DNA of 64,000 nucleotides. It comes from Archangium sp. (GTDB lineage: Bacteria > Myxococcota > Myxococcia > Myxococcales > Myxococcaceae). Position 1 is the stretch's first letter, and every line of letters starts with the position of its first letter. Position numbers and translations under genes: made by a program. The stretch spans positions 46,870 through 110,869 of the forward strand of contig JAUYRZ010000054.1 of assembly GCA_030695565.1 (NCBI GenBank), read 5' to 3'. Positions 40,469 through 49,926 of this stretch are shown one piece after another. Below the pieces are notes generated by a model. That model was given only the letters and a program-made list of their open reading frames with translations, made no database searches and was not told the DNA's origin.

Positions 40469-41554
40469 ATGAGCGTGCAGGAACGAGATGTTCTCGCGGC
40501 GATGTCGACCGTGATGGACCCCGACTTGAATCAAGACATCGTCAAGGCGGGGATGGTGAAGGACCTGAAGATCGACGGGAGCTTCGTACAGCTCCGCATC
40601 GAGCTGACGACCCCCGCGTGTCCGCTGAAAGAAAAGATCAAGGGTGACGCCGAGACCGCGCTCAAGAAGGTCGCGGGCGTGGAGCGCATTCAGATCGACA
40701 TGTCGGCTCGCGTGCGCGCGCAGCCCAAAGGCGCCTCGAAAGACCAGCTGCTCCCTCACGTGAAGAACGTGCTGCTGGTGGGCGCAGGCAAAGGCGGGGT
40801 CGGCAAGTCGACCGTGGCGATCAACCTCGCCTGTGCGCTCGCCCGTCACGGCGCGACCGTGGGCCTGCTCGACGCCGACTTCTACGGCCCTTCGATCCCC
40901 GTGATGACGGGCATCAACAAGAAGCCGGTCTCCAAAGACGGCAAGCTGCTCGAGCCGCTCGAGGCCCACGGCATCAAGGTGATGTCGATCGGGTTCCTCA
41001 TCGAGGCCGACCAGGCGTTGATCTGGCGAGGCCCCATGCTGCAGGGCGCGCTGATGCAGCTGGTGCGCGACGTGAACTGGGGCGAGCTCGACTACCTGGT
41101 GGTCGATCTGCCGCCGGGCACCGGTGACATTCCGCTCACCGTCGCGCAGCAGCTCAAGAGCGCAGGCGCGGTGCTGGTCACCACGCCGCAAGACGTGGCG
41201 CTGGCCGACGTCATCCGCGCCAAGCAGATGTTCGACAAGCTCAACATTCCCATCCTGGGGATCATCGAGAACATGTCGCAGTTCATCTGCCCGCATTGCG
41301 GCAAGGGCACGCACATCTTCGACACGGGCGGCGGCAAGAAGGCCTCCCAGATGATGGACATCCCCTTCCTCGGTGAAGTGCCCCTCGAGCTGTCGATTCG
41401 CGTGGGTGGTGATCGCGGTCTGCCGATCGTGGTGGGCAAGCCCGACGGCGTCGAAGGCAAGTCGTTCATGGAGCTCGCCCAGAAGGTGGCCCAGCGCGTG
41501 TCGGTCGAAAACGCGTCGCGCACCGCTCCTTCTGTGACGATTCAGTCGGCCTGA
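40469..41554 (+). CDS. apbC: Mrp/ApbC family Fe-S cluster carrier P-loop ATPase
   Basis: The 361-residue protein binds and transfers Fe-S clusters using ATP. An N-terminal MIP18-type domain (residues 1-90, DVLAAMSTVMDPDLNQDIVK) is followed by a MinD-like ATPase with the deviant Walker A GAGKGGVGKST, DADFYGPSIP, LVVDLPPGTGD, and the cluster-binding CxxC in FICPHCG. ATG 40469 with AAGGAAG just upstream was chosen over an in-frame ATG 42 bases earlier. Two small protein genes follow on the same strand. Confidence 0.95.
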   Translation: MSVQERDVLAAMSTVMDPDLNQDIVKAGMVKDLKIDGSFVQLRIELTTPACPLKEKIKGDAETALKKVAGVERIQIDMSARVRAQPKGASKDQLLPHVKNVLLVGAGKGGVGKSTVAINLACALARHGATVGLLDADFYGPSIPVMTGINKKPVSKDGKLLEPLEAHGIKVMSIGFLIEADQALIWRGPMLQGALMQLVRDVNWGELDYLVVDLPPGTGDIPLTVAQQLKSAGAVLVTTPQDVALADVIRAKQMFDKLNIPILGIIENMSQFICPHCGKGTHIFDTGGGKKASQMMDIPFLGEVPLELSIRVGGDRGLPIVVGKPDGVEGKSFMELAQKVAQRVSVENASRTAPSVTIQSA

Positions 41555-41574
41555 GTAGAACTGGAGCCAAGCCC

Positions 41575-42036
41575 ATGAACCCCGACGACCTCCCTCCGGA
41601 CGATCCCCTCGATGAGGATGCAGACGTTGGCGACGAGAAGAAGGGCTTCGTGCCCGACTTCGTGCGTCGCATGGCCTGGGCGGGCATCGGCGCCGTGTTC
41701 ATGTCGGAAGAAGGCATTCGCCGGCTCGCGGGCCAGCTGAAGCTGCCCAAAGAGGCGCTCGGCTTTCTGCTGTCTCAGGCCGAGAAGACGAAGGACGAGA
41801 TCGGCAAGACGGTCTCCGACGAGGTGCGCAAGCTGCTGCAGTCCGATCGCCTGCGCGACGAGATGTTGAGGATGATCGCCGGCATGACCATCGAGGTGCG
41901 CGCCGAGATCAAGCTGGTGCCCGATCGCGTCAAGGGCGAGGCTGCTTCGTTGCTCCCCAAGGTGAAGGTGAGCGACCTGAAGACCTCGTACGACAGCAAG
42001 AAGAAGAAGAAGGGCGAGGAGCCCGAAGGGGAGTGA
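41575..42036 (+). CDS. Hypothetical protein, acidic N-terminus and helical body
   Basis: The 153-residue protein is not recognised. The first 23 residues are acidic and proline-rich. A short hydrophobic stretch (RMAWAGIGAVFMSEEGI) and long amphipathic helices with Lys/Glu heptads follow (LLSQAEKTKDEIGKTVSDEV), then a lysine-rich tail. It resembles small coiled-coil proteins that associate with the membrane. It starts 20 bases after the Mrp gene and its stop overlaps the next start (GTGA), so it is in the same operon. Confidence 0.7.
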   Translation: MNPDDLPPDDPLDEDADVGDEKKGFVPDFVRRMAWAGIGAVFMSEEGIRRLAGQLKLPKEALGFLLSQAEKTKDEIGKTVSDEVRKLLQSDRLRDEMLRMIAGMTIEVRAEIKLVPDRVKGEAASLLPKVKVSDLKTSYDSKKKKKGEEPEGE

Positions 42037-42404
42037 AGCAGCGCTCCGGCCGGTTTCTCGCGATGGCTGCAGTGCTCGGTGGCGCGCTCCTGTTCTGGCG
42101 CACCGGGCTGTTTGGCCTCCTCCCCACCGATCGCACCGTCGTCTGGCGCTTCCCCGTCTCGTACGGAGAAGTGCGCAAGCTCGAGCTGCAAGTCTGGGAA
42201 GACGCCGAGCTGCTCAAACGCGAGGAGCAGCGCTTCGCCGCGGGCATCGTGGGCGAGCCGAGCATCAAGGTGCCGCTCGCCAAGGGCCCTCACCGGGCGA
42301 TCGCCATGGTGTGGCTGATGAACGCAGGCACGCCGGTGGGCTTTCAGCAGGACTTCGATCCCCGGTCGGACGAGACCGTGGTGATCGACATGAAGAAACC
42401 GTGA
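42033..42404 (+). CDS. Hypothetical membrane-anchored protein
   Basis: The 123-residue protein starts with GTG overlapping the upstream stop. Residues 8-28 (FLAMAAVLGGALLFWRTGLFG) form one hydrophobic segment, a signal anchor or uncleaved signal. The rest is a compact mostly beta domain (VVWRFPVSYGEVRKLELQVWED) with no recognised family. Its position suggests co-expression with the Mrp ATPase. Confidence 0.65.
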   Translation: MKQRSGRFLAMAAVLGGALLFWRTGLFGLLPTDRTVVWRFPVSYGEVRKLELQVWEDAELLKREEQRFAAGIVGEPSIKVPLAKGPHRAIAMVWLMNAGTPVGFQQDFDPRSDETVVIDMKKP

Positions 42405-42440
42405 AGCACCCGGCGGGGTGATCGGGCCGACAATCTTTTC

Positions 42441-43142
42441 GTGCGCTACCTGCTCCTGCTGGTGCTGTCGGGGTGTCCCATCGTCGTCACGCAGGTCACC
42501 CAGGACTACAATACCCTGTGCGCGCGGCTGATCGTCGCAGGTCAGCTCGATGAAGCCGACGCCGCCTGCGATCACTCGCTCGAGTACCAACCCAGCTACT
42601 GGGACGCGCTGCACAACAAGGGGCTGATCGCCCAGACCCGGGGCGACAAGAAGGCCGCCAGGAAGTTCTACATCCTCGCGCTGCGCGCCAACCCCAACAT
42701 GATGAGCTCGCTCAACTCGATGGGCGCGCTGGCGTTGGAGGAGGGCGATTTTCAAGGCGCGATCACCTATTTCCGTGGCGCCCTGCGGGTGAACCCGGAG
42801 TACCTCGAAGCGCGCCGCAACCTGGGGGCTGTGCACCTGCAGCAAAAAGACTTCGCAGAAGCGATACGGCAGTTTCGGCTGCTGCTGCAGAGCGAGCCGA
42901 ACCTGGTCGAAGGGCACCTGGGCCTCGCTTCAGGGCTGATGGCGCAGGAGAAGTTCGACGACGCCACGGTCACGCTGGAGCGGGCCACCACGCTCGACGT
43001 CAACGACGATCGGGCCTGGCTGATGCGGGGCGCCTGCGAGCAGGCCCGTGGACGGCAACCGGAGGCAAAAGACGCGTTCGAAAGATGTCTCCTCGCCAAC
43101 GAGAACAATCTCGAATGCCAGCGGGCGCTGAAAGGCGATTGA
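42441..43142 (+). CDS. TPR-repeat lipoprotein
   Basis: The 233-residue protein starts with GTG 42441 and has a short signal ending in the lipobox LVLSGC (Cys12). The remainder is about five tetratricopeptide repeats (DALHNKGLIAQTRGDKKAAR, SLNSMGALALEEGDFQGA, ARRNLGAVHLQQKDFAEA). Size and architecture are like the Tgl/PilW pilotins that assemble the type IV pilus secretin, but I see no pilus genes nearby and do not assign that role. A ribosome binding site is weak. Confidence 0.8.
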   Translation: MRYLLLLVLSGCPIVVTQVTQDYNTLCARLIVAGQLDEADAACDHSLEYQPSYWDALHNKGLIAQTRGDKKAARKFYILALRANPNMMSSLNSMGALALEEGDFQGAITYFRGALRVNPEYLEARRNLGAVHLQQKDFAEAIRQFRLLLQSEPNLVEGHLGLASGLMAQEKFDDATVTLERATTLDVNDDRAWLMRGACEQARGRQPEAKDAFERCLLANENNLECQRALKGD

Positions 43143-43167
43143 TCGGGGCTGACGCGGCACTTACAAA
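43139..43167 (+). promoter_or_regulatory. Candidate promoter giving a leaderless hydroxyacyl-CoA dehydrogenase transcript
   Basis: TTGATC (43139-43144) and TACAAA (43162-43167) are separated by 17 bases and lie at the end of the TPR gene. Transcription would start within a base or two of the ATG at 43175, and no ribosome binding site is visible there. Confidence 0.4.
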
Positions 43168-43174
43168 GCCGCGC

Positions 43175-44023
<849 letters not shown>

Positions 44024-44032
44024 GGGGACATC

Positions 44033-44809
44033 ATGGACTTCGTCAAACTCGAACTCGACGGCGCGATCGCCGTCATCACCATCGACCGGCCCAAGGCGCT
44101 CAACGCGCTCAATCGGCAGGTTCTCACCGAGCTGTCCGAGGCGATTGGCCAGGTCGCGGAGAACAAGACCACGCGTGCGCTGATTCTCACCGGTGGTGGT
44201 GAGAAGGCGTTCGTGGCGGGCGCCGACATCGCCGAGATGGCGGGCCTCTCGCAGGCTGAATCCACCGCGTTCGCCGAGCTGGGCCACCGGGTGCTCGATT
44301 CGTTGGAGCACCTGCCGGTTCCGGTGATCGCGGCGGTGAACGGTTTCGCGCTGGGCGGCGGCACTGAGCTCGCGCTCGCGTGTGACTTCATCTACGCGTC
44401 GGAGAAGGCGAAGTTCGGCCAGCCCGAAGTGGTGCTCGGGGTGATCCCCGGCTTCGGTGGCACGCAGCGGCTGACCCGCATCGTGGGCCGGGCGCGCGCG
44501 AAGGAGATCATCTTCACGGGCGACATGCTCGACGCTCAGAAGGCGAAAGAGATCGGGCTCGCGCTCGAGGTGCTGCCGGCAGCTGAGTTGATGGCGCACT
44601 GCAAGAAGGTCGCGGCGAACATCGCCAAGCGGGGGCCGCTCGCGGTGGCCCAGGCCAAGCGGGTGATCGATGCGGGCGCCGACCTGCCGCTCAAAGAGGG
44701 CAACTCGATCGAGCGAGAGGGCTTCGCGAAGCTCTTCGGCTCGGCGGATCAGAAGGAAGGCATGGCCGCGTTCATCGCCAAGCGTCCGCCTGAGTTCAAA
44801 GGCCACTGA
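44033..44809 (+). CDS. Enoyl-CoA hydratase (crotonase family)
   Basis: The 258-residue protein hydrates trans-2-enoyl-CoA to 3-hydroxyacyl-CoA. Oxyanion-hole and catalytic regions are visible: KAFVAGADIAEMA, NGFALGGGTELALACD (first catalytic Glu) and FGQPEVVLGVIPGFGGTQRL (second Glu). GAGGGG precedes the ATG. It is in an operon with the dehydrogenase gene. The acyl-CoA dehydrogenase genes at 48.8 and 50.4 kb would complete the set. Confidence 0.94.
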   Translation: MDFVKLELDGAIAVITIDRPKALNALNRQVLTELSEAIGQVAENKTTRALILTGGGEKAFVAGADIAEMAGLSQAESTAFAELGHRVLDSLEHLPVPVIAAVNGFALGGGTELALACDFIYASEKAKFGQPEVVLGVIPGFGGTQRLTRIVGRARAKEIIFTGDMLDAQKAKEIGLALEVLPAAELMAHCKKVAANIAKRGPLAVAQAKRVIDAGADLPLKEGNSIEREGFAKLFGSADQKEGMAAFIAKRPPEFKGH

Positions 44810-44831
44810 CGATTTCGCTCACGATTTCGCC

Positions 44832-44867
44832 GACAAACAAGGCGACAAACAAGGCGACAAACAAGGC
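44832..44867 (+). repeat. Three perfect 12-base tandem copies
   Basis: The unit GACAAACAAGGC occurs three times without mismatch (44832-44843, 44844-44855, 44856-44867), between the crotonase gene and palindromic repeat copy 7. It is intergenic and its copy number would be expected to vary. Confidence 0.9.
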
Positions 44868-44870
44868 CCT

Positions 44871-44907
44871 CCCTCTCCCCGCGGGGGAGAGGGTCGGGGA
44901 GAGGGCT
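44871..44907. repeat. Palindromic GC-rich repeat, copy 7 (A-A'-A')
   Basis: This is a complete copy with linker GC. It lies immediately upstream of the phosphatase gene, and its last unit supplies GGAG (44898-44901) nine bases before the ATG. Copy 8 at the other end of that gene is inverted and shares the GC linker. Confidence 0.8.
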
Positions 44908-44910
44908 TTC

Positions 44911-45392
44911 ATGAAGACCGACCTGTACTGGGTCGAGACGGGCTCGACTGGCCGGCTCGCGACCATGGCGCGCCCTCGCGCGGGAGATTGGCTCGAAGAC
45001 GAGATGCGGGGCCTGCGCGCGATGCGCGTGGACGTCGTTGTCTCACTGCTGACCGATGACGAGGTGAGTGAGCTCGACCTCGGCGCGGAACCTCAGGCCT
45101 GCGAGCTTGCCGGTCTGACCTTCCGCCGGTTTCCGATACCGGATCGCGAGGTGCCTCCGCTCGACTCGGCGGTGACCTCGCTGGCTCACGAACTTCGCGA
45201 CGCGATCACCACCGGAAAGTCGGTCGCCATTCACTGCCGGATGGGCATCGGTCGTGCGTCGCTGATCGCCTCGGCCTCCGAACGCTCGGCGTCGAGCCGA
45301 ACGAAGCGCTCCTTCGCCTGACGAATGCCCGCGGACTGGCTGTCCCCGATACCGAAGAGCAGCGCCGTTGGATTCTCGAGTTTCCCGGTTAG
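44911..45392 (+). CDS. Tyrosine/dual-specificity phosphatase-like protein, frameshifted after the active site
   Basis: The P-loop HCRMGIGRAS (Cys109, Arg115) is the CX5R signature of cysteine phosphatases, and the likely general acid is Asp78 in PIPDRE. Read straight, the protein stops at 45321 after a Ser/Arg-rich tail. In the next frame, from about 45285, the sequence continues LGVEPNEALLRLTNARG then VPDTEEQRRWILEFPG to a TAG at 45390-45392, which is just what this family has after the P-loop. One base seems to be missing between about 45265 and 45284. The corrected length is 160 residues. The gene is bracketed by inverted palindromic repeat copies 7 and 8. Confidence 0.75.
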
Positions 45393-45431
45393 CCCTCTCC
45401 CCGACCCTCTCCCCCGCGGGGGAGAGGGAGG
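45393..45431. repeat. Palindromic GC-rich repeat, copy 8 (A-A-A')
   Basis: Two CCCTCTCCCC units and one GGGGGAGAGGG unit with linker GC. It directly follows the corrected phosphatase stop codon and directly precedes the ATG of the large lipoprotein, providing GGAG (45421-45424) and GGGAGG upstream of it. Confidence 0.8.
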
Positions 45432-45432
45432 C

Positions 45433-48159
45433 ATGTACACTCGCCGCGTGCGTCCGGTTCTGTGGCTGTTGCTGGCGAGTGGTGCGAGTTGTGTCTCCCT
45501 TCACGAAGCCACGGGAGACATCCTCCTGAAGCAAGGCGACGAGAAGGGCGCGATCCTCGAGTACGAGGAAGCCTCGAAGAAGCGCCCGATCATCGACTGG
45601 GAATTCGAGCGGCTGCGCGACAAACGCCTGCGCATCGTCGAGGGCAAGTGGTCGCCCATCGTCACGGAGAACATCAAGCAGGCGCAGAAACTCGAAGCCG
45701 CCGCAGCCGTGCGCCATTTGCTGCGCGTGCGGAAGGACGCGCGTGCAGACGACGCGACCCAGTCGTTGATGAAGCGCCTCGACCTGGCGATCGGCGAACA
45801 CCTCGTCGCAGCGAAGTGGCCAGCACCCACGAGCTCCTCGATGGTCGACGCGGTCGAAGCACGCCTCACTCACCTCACCGAACTGCGTGATGCCTCGGCG
45901 ACCGTCGAGCACATGGCCGCGATGGCCAAGCGCATCGACGAAGCGGTCGCCGTTGGTCTCCCGCCGATCCCTCCGAAGGGTGATCGAGACCGCCTGCGGC
46001 TGTTGCTTCGCTGGCGGACGACGTTCCGAAAACTGGGTTTCCCTCCTGAGACCGATGCACGCCTCGACGCCGAGTTCGCCCGGCTCAAGCCGGACGGATT
46101 CTCACCCACGCCCCTCGATGCAGCCGTCGCGAAGCTCGAAGAGGCGCACGCGCTTCGCCGCGAAGTGCGCCAACTGAGCGCCGGGCCCGCCGCCACCGCG
46201 CTGGCTGACGCGGCGTGGGCCGCCACGTTTGCGCAGGCCCTCGTCTTCGTTCAGCAACAAGCCGATCGGGGCGAGTTCTTCCAGGCCGCTGAGACCCTCG
46301 GTCGATGGTCTTCCCGCGTGGAACAGGGAGTCCTCCACGAGAAGCTCGCGGCGTACGCCAGGGAGGGACGGGAGCAGTCGTCGCAGCGGGCAGGGGAGCT
46401 GGGAACGAGTGGCCGCGCCTTCGTGCAACGTTCTCTCGCGCTCGCGCTGGGTGGTCCTTCAGATGAGCGTGCGCGGTTGCGTGATGCGCTCGGTGCCAAG
46501 ACCTCGCTCGCCTTCAAGCCCGAGACCGTTTCGCCCGGTGGCTGTGCCTCGGTGGCGAACACCCTCGCTGGTGCCTTCCCAGCCGATGGCATCCCCGGGC
46601 GGCTCACGTTGCGAGTCGATTCGTGCGTCATCACCCAGCCCGATCGAACCGAACGTCGCACGGCGCAGTACCCGTTCATCGAAACCCGTGAGGAAGAACG
46701 ACAGGTGCAGGTGGGCACTCGCCGCGAGCGCGTGCAGGTGGGCTCGCACAAGGAGCAGTGCACCAAGCCCAGCTCGCTCGACAACATGGTTTGGCAGGGT
46801 GTGTGCGATGTGCCGGATTTCGAGAACCGCACCGTGCCCATCTACGAGATGCAGAAGTTCACGATCGAGACCGAGGTGACGAGGCAGATCTCGTACACCG
46901 CCGTGATCCATGTCTTCGAAGCGAGGGTGCGGGGGCAGGCCCTGCTCCAGACCGAAGAAGGCCCCGCGCTGAGCGTCTCGTTCGAGGAAAAGCAGAACAC
47001 GAGCGCCGACACCTTTTCCTACGTGTTGCCCGGGCGAAGGCAGGGAGACCCCGGCACGCCCGTTTCGAACTCCTTGTCGTCGAGCTTCTCGGGCAGCGCG
47101 CCGCTCGCCAGCGCGGCTTCGATGGCTCGCGCAAAGGTGGAGAAGGAATTGCTCGCCGCGTACATCGCGCATCGCACTGCGGTGGCTCGGGACAAGGGCG
47201 CGAAGGCGGTCGCCGCCGGCCGTACGGATGACGCGATCGACTCGTATGTGCAGTCGGTGCTCATCTCAGGCGAGGCGTCGAGCGAGGCGAAGGTCGTGCT
47301 CGCCCGCGCGCTGCTGGTGGATGGCACGCGCGTCGAAGCGATGTTGTCGCCTGCGGGTCTGTCGGTGCTCGGCGAACCTTCGAAGGTGAGCTGGCCCACG
47401 TCAGCTTCGTATGTCTCGAGTGGATTCAAGCCGGCAAACGATGGTTGGGCGAGCCGCGCGAAGGGCTTCGAGCGCGACGTGAGCGTCTCCACCGAGACCT
47501 ACCAGGAGGGCATCTACCCGCCGAATGAGTTCGTCGACTTTCACATCGGCATCGTGCCCGGCGAGATCCAGAACGGAGGCCCCATCGGTTCACGCGTCGG
47601 GGCGATGGTGGGCTTCGACGGGCACTACAGCTTTCTGGAGATGCTCGGGCTCAGGTACTTCTTCGCGGTACACGACGAGCTCGGGCTGCGGTTCACCATC
47701 GGCGTCTCGACTGCGAAGAAGCGCGACTTCGAGTCGGGCGACAATGAGACAGGTCTCGCGATGTCGATCGACGGCGCCTACTCGCTCGTCGCTGGTTTGC
47801 GCTTGCCGTGGTTCAGCGTGATGGGCGGCGCGCGGGCGGGCGTTCAGCACATGGCGATTGGTGAGCTCCAGGCGACGGGCTTCCACTTCGAGCCCGCGGT
47901 GCGCGTGGCGTTGCGGCTCTTCGAGCAGAAGCAGCTCATTCTCGAAGCGTCCGGGCTGGTGGGTATTCCTGGAGTGCCGTTCAAGAATCGCCTGTCGATC
48001 TCCTTTCCCCTGCTGGGCAAAGACGGCATCGACATCAAGCTGTCGGTCGAGCAGACGATGTTGCCCGCGACCGACCTGGCGCCTGATGGGAAGACTCGCG
48101 TTCAGCTGGGTCCGTTGCCGTCACATCAGGCCGGCCTTCAGGTGGGCGGGCGGCTTTGA
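45433..48159 (+). CDS. Large lipoprotein of unknown function
   Basis: The 908-residue protein starts at ATG 45433 with a signal peptide ending in ASGASC (lipidated Cys about 20). Residues 20-380 are helical and repeat-like, the opening (DILLKQGDEKGAILEYEEASKK) being TPR-like. A central domain (about 390-580) has paired cysteines, including GGCAS and DSCVI, KEQCT and GVCDV. The last 200 residues (from about 690) show alternating strands with Gly/aromatic pattern, like a small beta-barrel or sandwich. No family is recognised. The reading frame is open further upstream but only through the repeat. Confidence 0.7.
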   Translation: MYTRRVRPVLWLLLASGASCVSLHEATGDILLKQGDEKGAILEYEEASKKRPIIDWEFERLRDKRLRIVEGKWSPIVTENIKQAQKLEAAAAVRHLLRVRKDARADDATQSLMKRLDLAIGEHLVAAKWPAPTSSSMVDAVEARLTHLTELRDASATVEHMAAMAKRIDEAVAVGLPPIPPKGDRDRLRLLLRWRTTFRKLGFPPETDARLDAEFARLKPDGFSPTPLDAAVAKLEEAHALRREVRQLSAGPAATALADAAWAATFAQALVFVQQQADRGEFFQAAETLGRWSSRVEQGVLHEKLAAYAREGREQSSQRAGELGTSGRAFVQRSLALALGGPSDERARLRDALGAKTSLAFKPETVSPGGCASVANTLAGAFPADGIPGRLTLRVDSCVITQPDRTERRTAQYPFIETREEERQVQVGTRRERVQVGSHKEQCTKPSSLDNMVWQGVCDVPDFENRTVPIYEMQKFTIETEVTRQISYTAVIHVFEARVRGQALLQTEEGPALSVSFEEKQNTSADTFSYVLPGRRQGDPGTPVSNSLSSSFSGSAPLASAASMARAKVEKELLAAYIAHRTAVARDKGAKAVAAGRTDDAIDSYVQSVLISGEASSEAKVVLARALLVDGTRVEAMLSPAGLSVLGEPSKVSWPTSASYVSSGFKPANDGWASRAKGFERDVSVSTETYQEGIYPPNEFVDFHIGIVPGEIQNGGPIGSRVGAMVGFDGHYSFLEMLGLRYFFAVHDELGLRFTIGVSTAKKRDFESGDNETGLAMSIDGAYSLVAGLRLPWFSVMGGARAGVQHMAIGELQATGFHFEPAVRVALRLFEQKQLILEASGLVGIPGVPFKNRLSISFPLLGKDGIDIKLSVEQTMLPATDLAPDGKTRVQLGPLPSHQAGLQVGGRL

Positions 48160-48161
48160 GC

Positions 48162-48704
48162 TCACGTGGCGAGCGCGGATTTCATCGCCTCTTGGACCTT
48201 GACCGTCGCGAACAGACGACCGAGTCGTGAAGCGCCATCCAGTGCGAGCAGGGGAGCGATCGACAACAACCCCACGTCGACCAGCCGCAGCTCGGCGCCT
48301 TCAGCGAACATCGAGAACGCCTGCCAACCCAACATCGCCAGGCTGGTGATGGCCCCGATCCACGCGGCGGTCGGTGAGAACCGGCGCAACACCACGCCCG
48401 CGCAGATCACCGGCACCATCCAGACGATCCACTCGACCGGTAGTTCCTTGCCGCGCTGAAGCCACAGCGCCGCGCTGCCGATCAGGAACATCGGCCCCAG
48501 CAAGAGCTTCCACGCCACGCTCCGGGCGGTCGACGGCAGGTGTTCCTTCATCACCATCAACGCGCACGGCTCGCACCACGCTTGACTCAGGCAGTCCGCG
48601 CAGCAGAACGACCCGCAGCGGGCGCAGGTCGCCCCCGCCGGAGCGTGTGGGTGACGAGCACACTGGGGCTCGGTTTCAAACCAATTGCTGAACTCAGCCG
48701 CCAT
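48162..48704 (-). CDS. Membrane protein with N-terminal B-box-like zinc finger
   Basis: The 180-residue protein has an N-terminal Cys/His cluster (CARHPHAPAGATCARCG, CCADCL, CEPC) resembling B-box zinc fingers found in bacterial membrane proteins, likely binding two zinc ions. Four hydrophobic segments follow (about residues 55-75, 82-100, 105-125, 135-155). Function is unknown. ATG 48704 was chosen; a GTG at 48719 is in frame. It converges with the large lipoprotein gene, two bases away. Confidence 0.75.
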   Translation of the reverse strand: MAAEFSNWFETEPQCARHPHAPAGATCARCGSFCCADCLSQAWCEPCALMVMKEHLPSTARSVAWKLLLGPMFLIGSAALWLQRGKELPVEWIVWMVPVICAGVVLRRFSPTAAWIGAITSLAMLGWQAFSMFAEGAELRLVDVGLLSIAPLLALDGASRLGRLFATVKVQEAMKSALAT

Positions 48705-48781
48705 GACGGCGGCAGACACTACCGGCTCCCATCAAGTTCCCTTGCTGTACGCCTTTCCCGCCCGTTGATAAGGGCAACCTC

Positions 48782-49924
48782 ATGAATTTCGAGCTCACCG
48801 AGATCCAGCGGGACATCCAGAAAATGACGCGCGAGTTCGCTGCCCGCGAGCTCATTCCCAACGCCAGGCGCTGGGACGAACACCACGAGTGGCCGACCGA
48901 CGCGATCGACAAGCTGGGAGAACTTTCGCTCCTGGGCATCGCGGTGCCTGAAGCGTGGGGCGGGGCCGGCCTCGACAACGTCAGCTACGCGCTGGCGATG
49001 GAAGAGATCAGCCGCGGCTGCGCCTCGACCGGCGTGATCATGTCGGTGAACAACTCGCTCTACTGCGACCCGGTCTCCAAGTTCGGCACCGAGGCCCAGA
49101 AGGAGAAGTTCCTCAAGCCCTACGCCTCAGGTCAGAAGCTCGGCTGCTTCGGTCTGACCGAACCGCAGGCCGGCTCCGACGCCGCCGCGCAGCAGACCGT
49201 CGCGGTCAAGAAGGGCGATCGCTACATCATCAACGGCTCGAAGAACTGGATCACCGTAGGCCCCAAGGCCGACGCGATCGTGCTCTTCACGATGACCAAC
49301 AAGGAAGCCGGCAACCGCGGCATCACGGCCTTCATCGTGCCGACCGACACCAAGGGCTTCAAGCGCATGGCCCCCGACAAGAAGATGGGCATCAGCGCCG
49401 CGTGGAGCTGCACCATGTACTTCGAGGACATGGAGGTGCCCGCGGAGAACCTGCTCGGCAAAGAAGGCGAAGGCTTCAAGGTCGCCATGTCGACCCTCGA
49501 CGGCGGCCGCATCGGCATCGCCAGCCAGGCCCTGGGCATCGCCCGCGGAGCGTACGAAGAGGCGCTGCGCTACTCCGGTGAGCGCAAGTCGTTCGGCAAG
49601 TTCATCCGCGAGCACCAGGCGATCCAGTTCATGCTCGCCGACATGGCCACCGAGATCGACGCGGCGCGCCTGCTGATTCACCGCGCGGCCGTGATGAAGG
49701 ACAAGGGGCTGCGTCACTCGACCGAGTCGGCCATGGCCAAGCTCTACGCCTCGGAGATGTCGGGCCGGGTGACGAACAAGGCCCTGCAGATCTTCGGGGG
49801 CATGGGCTACTCGAAGGAGATGGACGCCGAGCGCCACGTGCGCGACGCCCGCATCACCGAGATCTACGAAGGCACGAGCGAGATTCAGCGCATCGTGATC
49901 GCCGCCAACCTCCTCAAGGATTGA
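48782..49924 (+). CDS. Acyl-CoA dehydrogenase (first of two)
   Basis: This FAD enzyme oxidises acyl-CoA to trans-2-enoyl-CoA and gives electrons to ETF. The 380 residues contain CFGLTEPQAGSDAA, the YIINGSKNWITVG flavin region, the LGIARGAYEEALRY helix and the catalytic Glu363 in ITEIYEGTSEIQRIVI. Length and motifs fit short-chain (butyryl-CoA-type) members. The gene is followed after two bases by the AgmX-domain gene and then a second acyl-CoA dehydrogenase, apparently one operon. Confidence 0.95.
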   Translation: MNFELTEIQRDIQKMTREFAARELIPNARRWDEHHEWPTDAIDKLGELSLLGIAVPEAWGGAGLDNVSYALAMEEISRGCASTGVIMSVNNSLYCDPVSKFGTEAQKEKFLKPYASGQKLGCFGLTEPQAGSDAAAQQTVAVKKGDRYIINGSKNWITVGPKADAIVLFTMTNKEAGNRGITAFIVPTDTKGFKRMAPDKKMGISAAWSCTMYFEDMEVPAENLLGKEGEGFKVAMSTLDGGRIGIASQALGIARGAYEEALRYSGERKSFGKFIREHQAIQFMLADMATEIDAARLLIHRAAVMKDKGLRHSTESAMAKLYASEMSGRVTNKALQIFGGMGYSKEMDAERHVRDARITEIYEGTSEIQRIVIAANLLKD

Positions 49925-49926
49925 AC

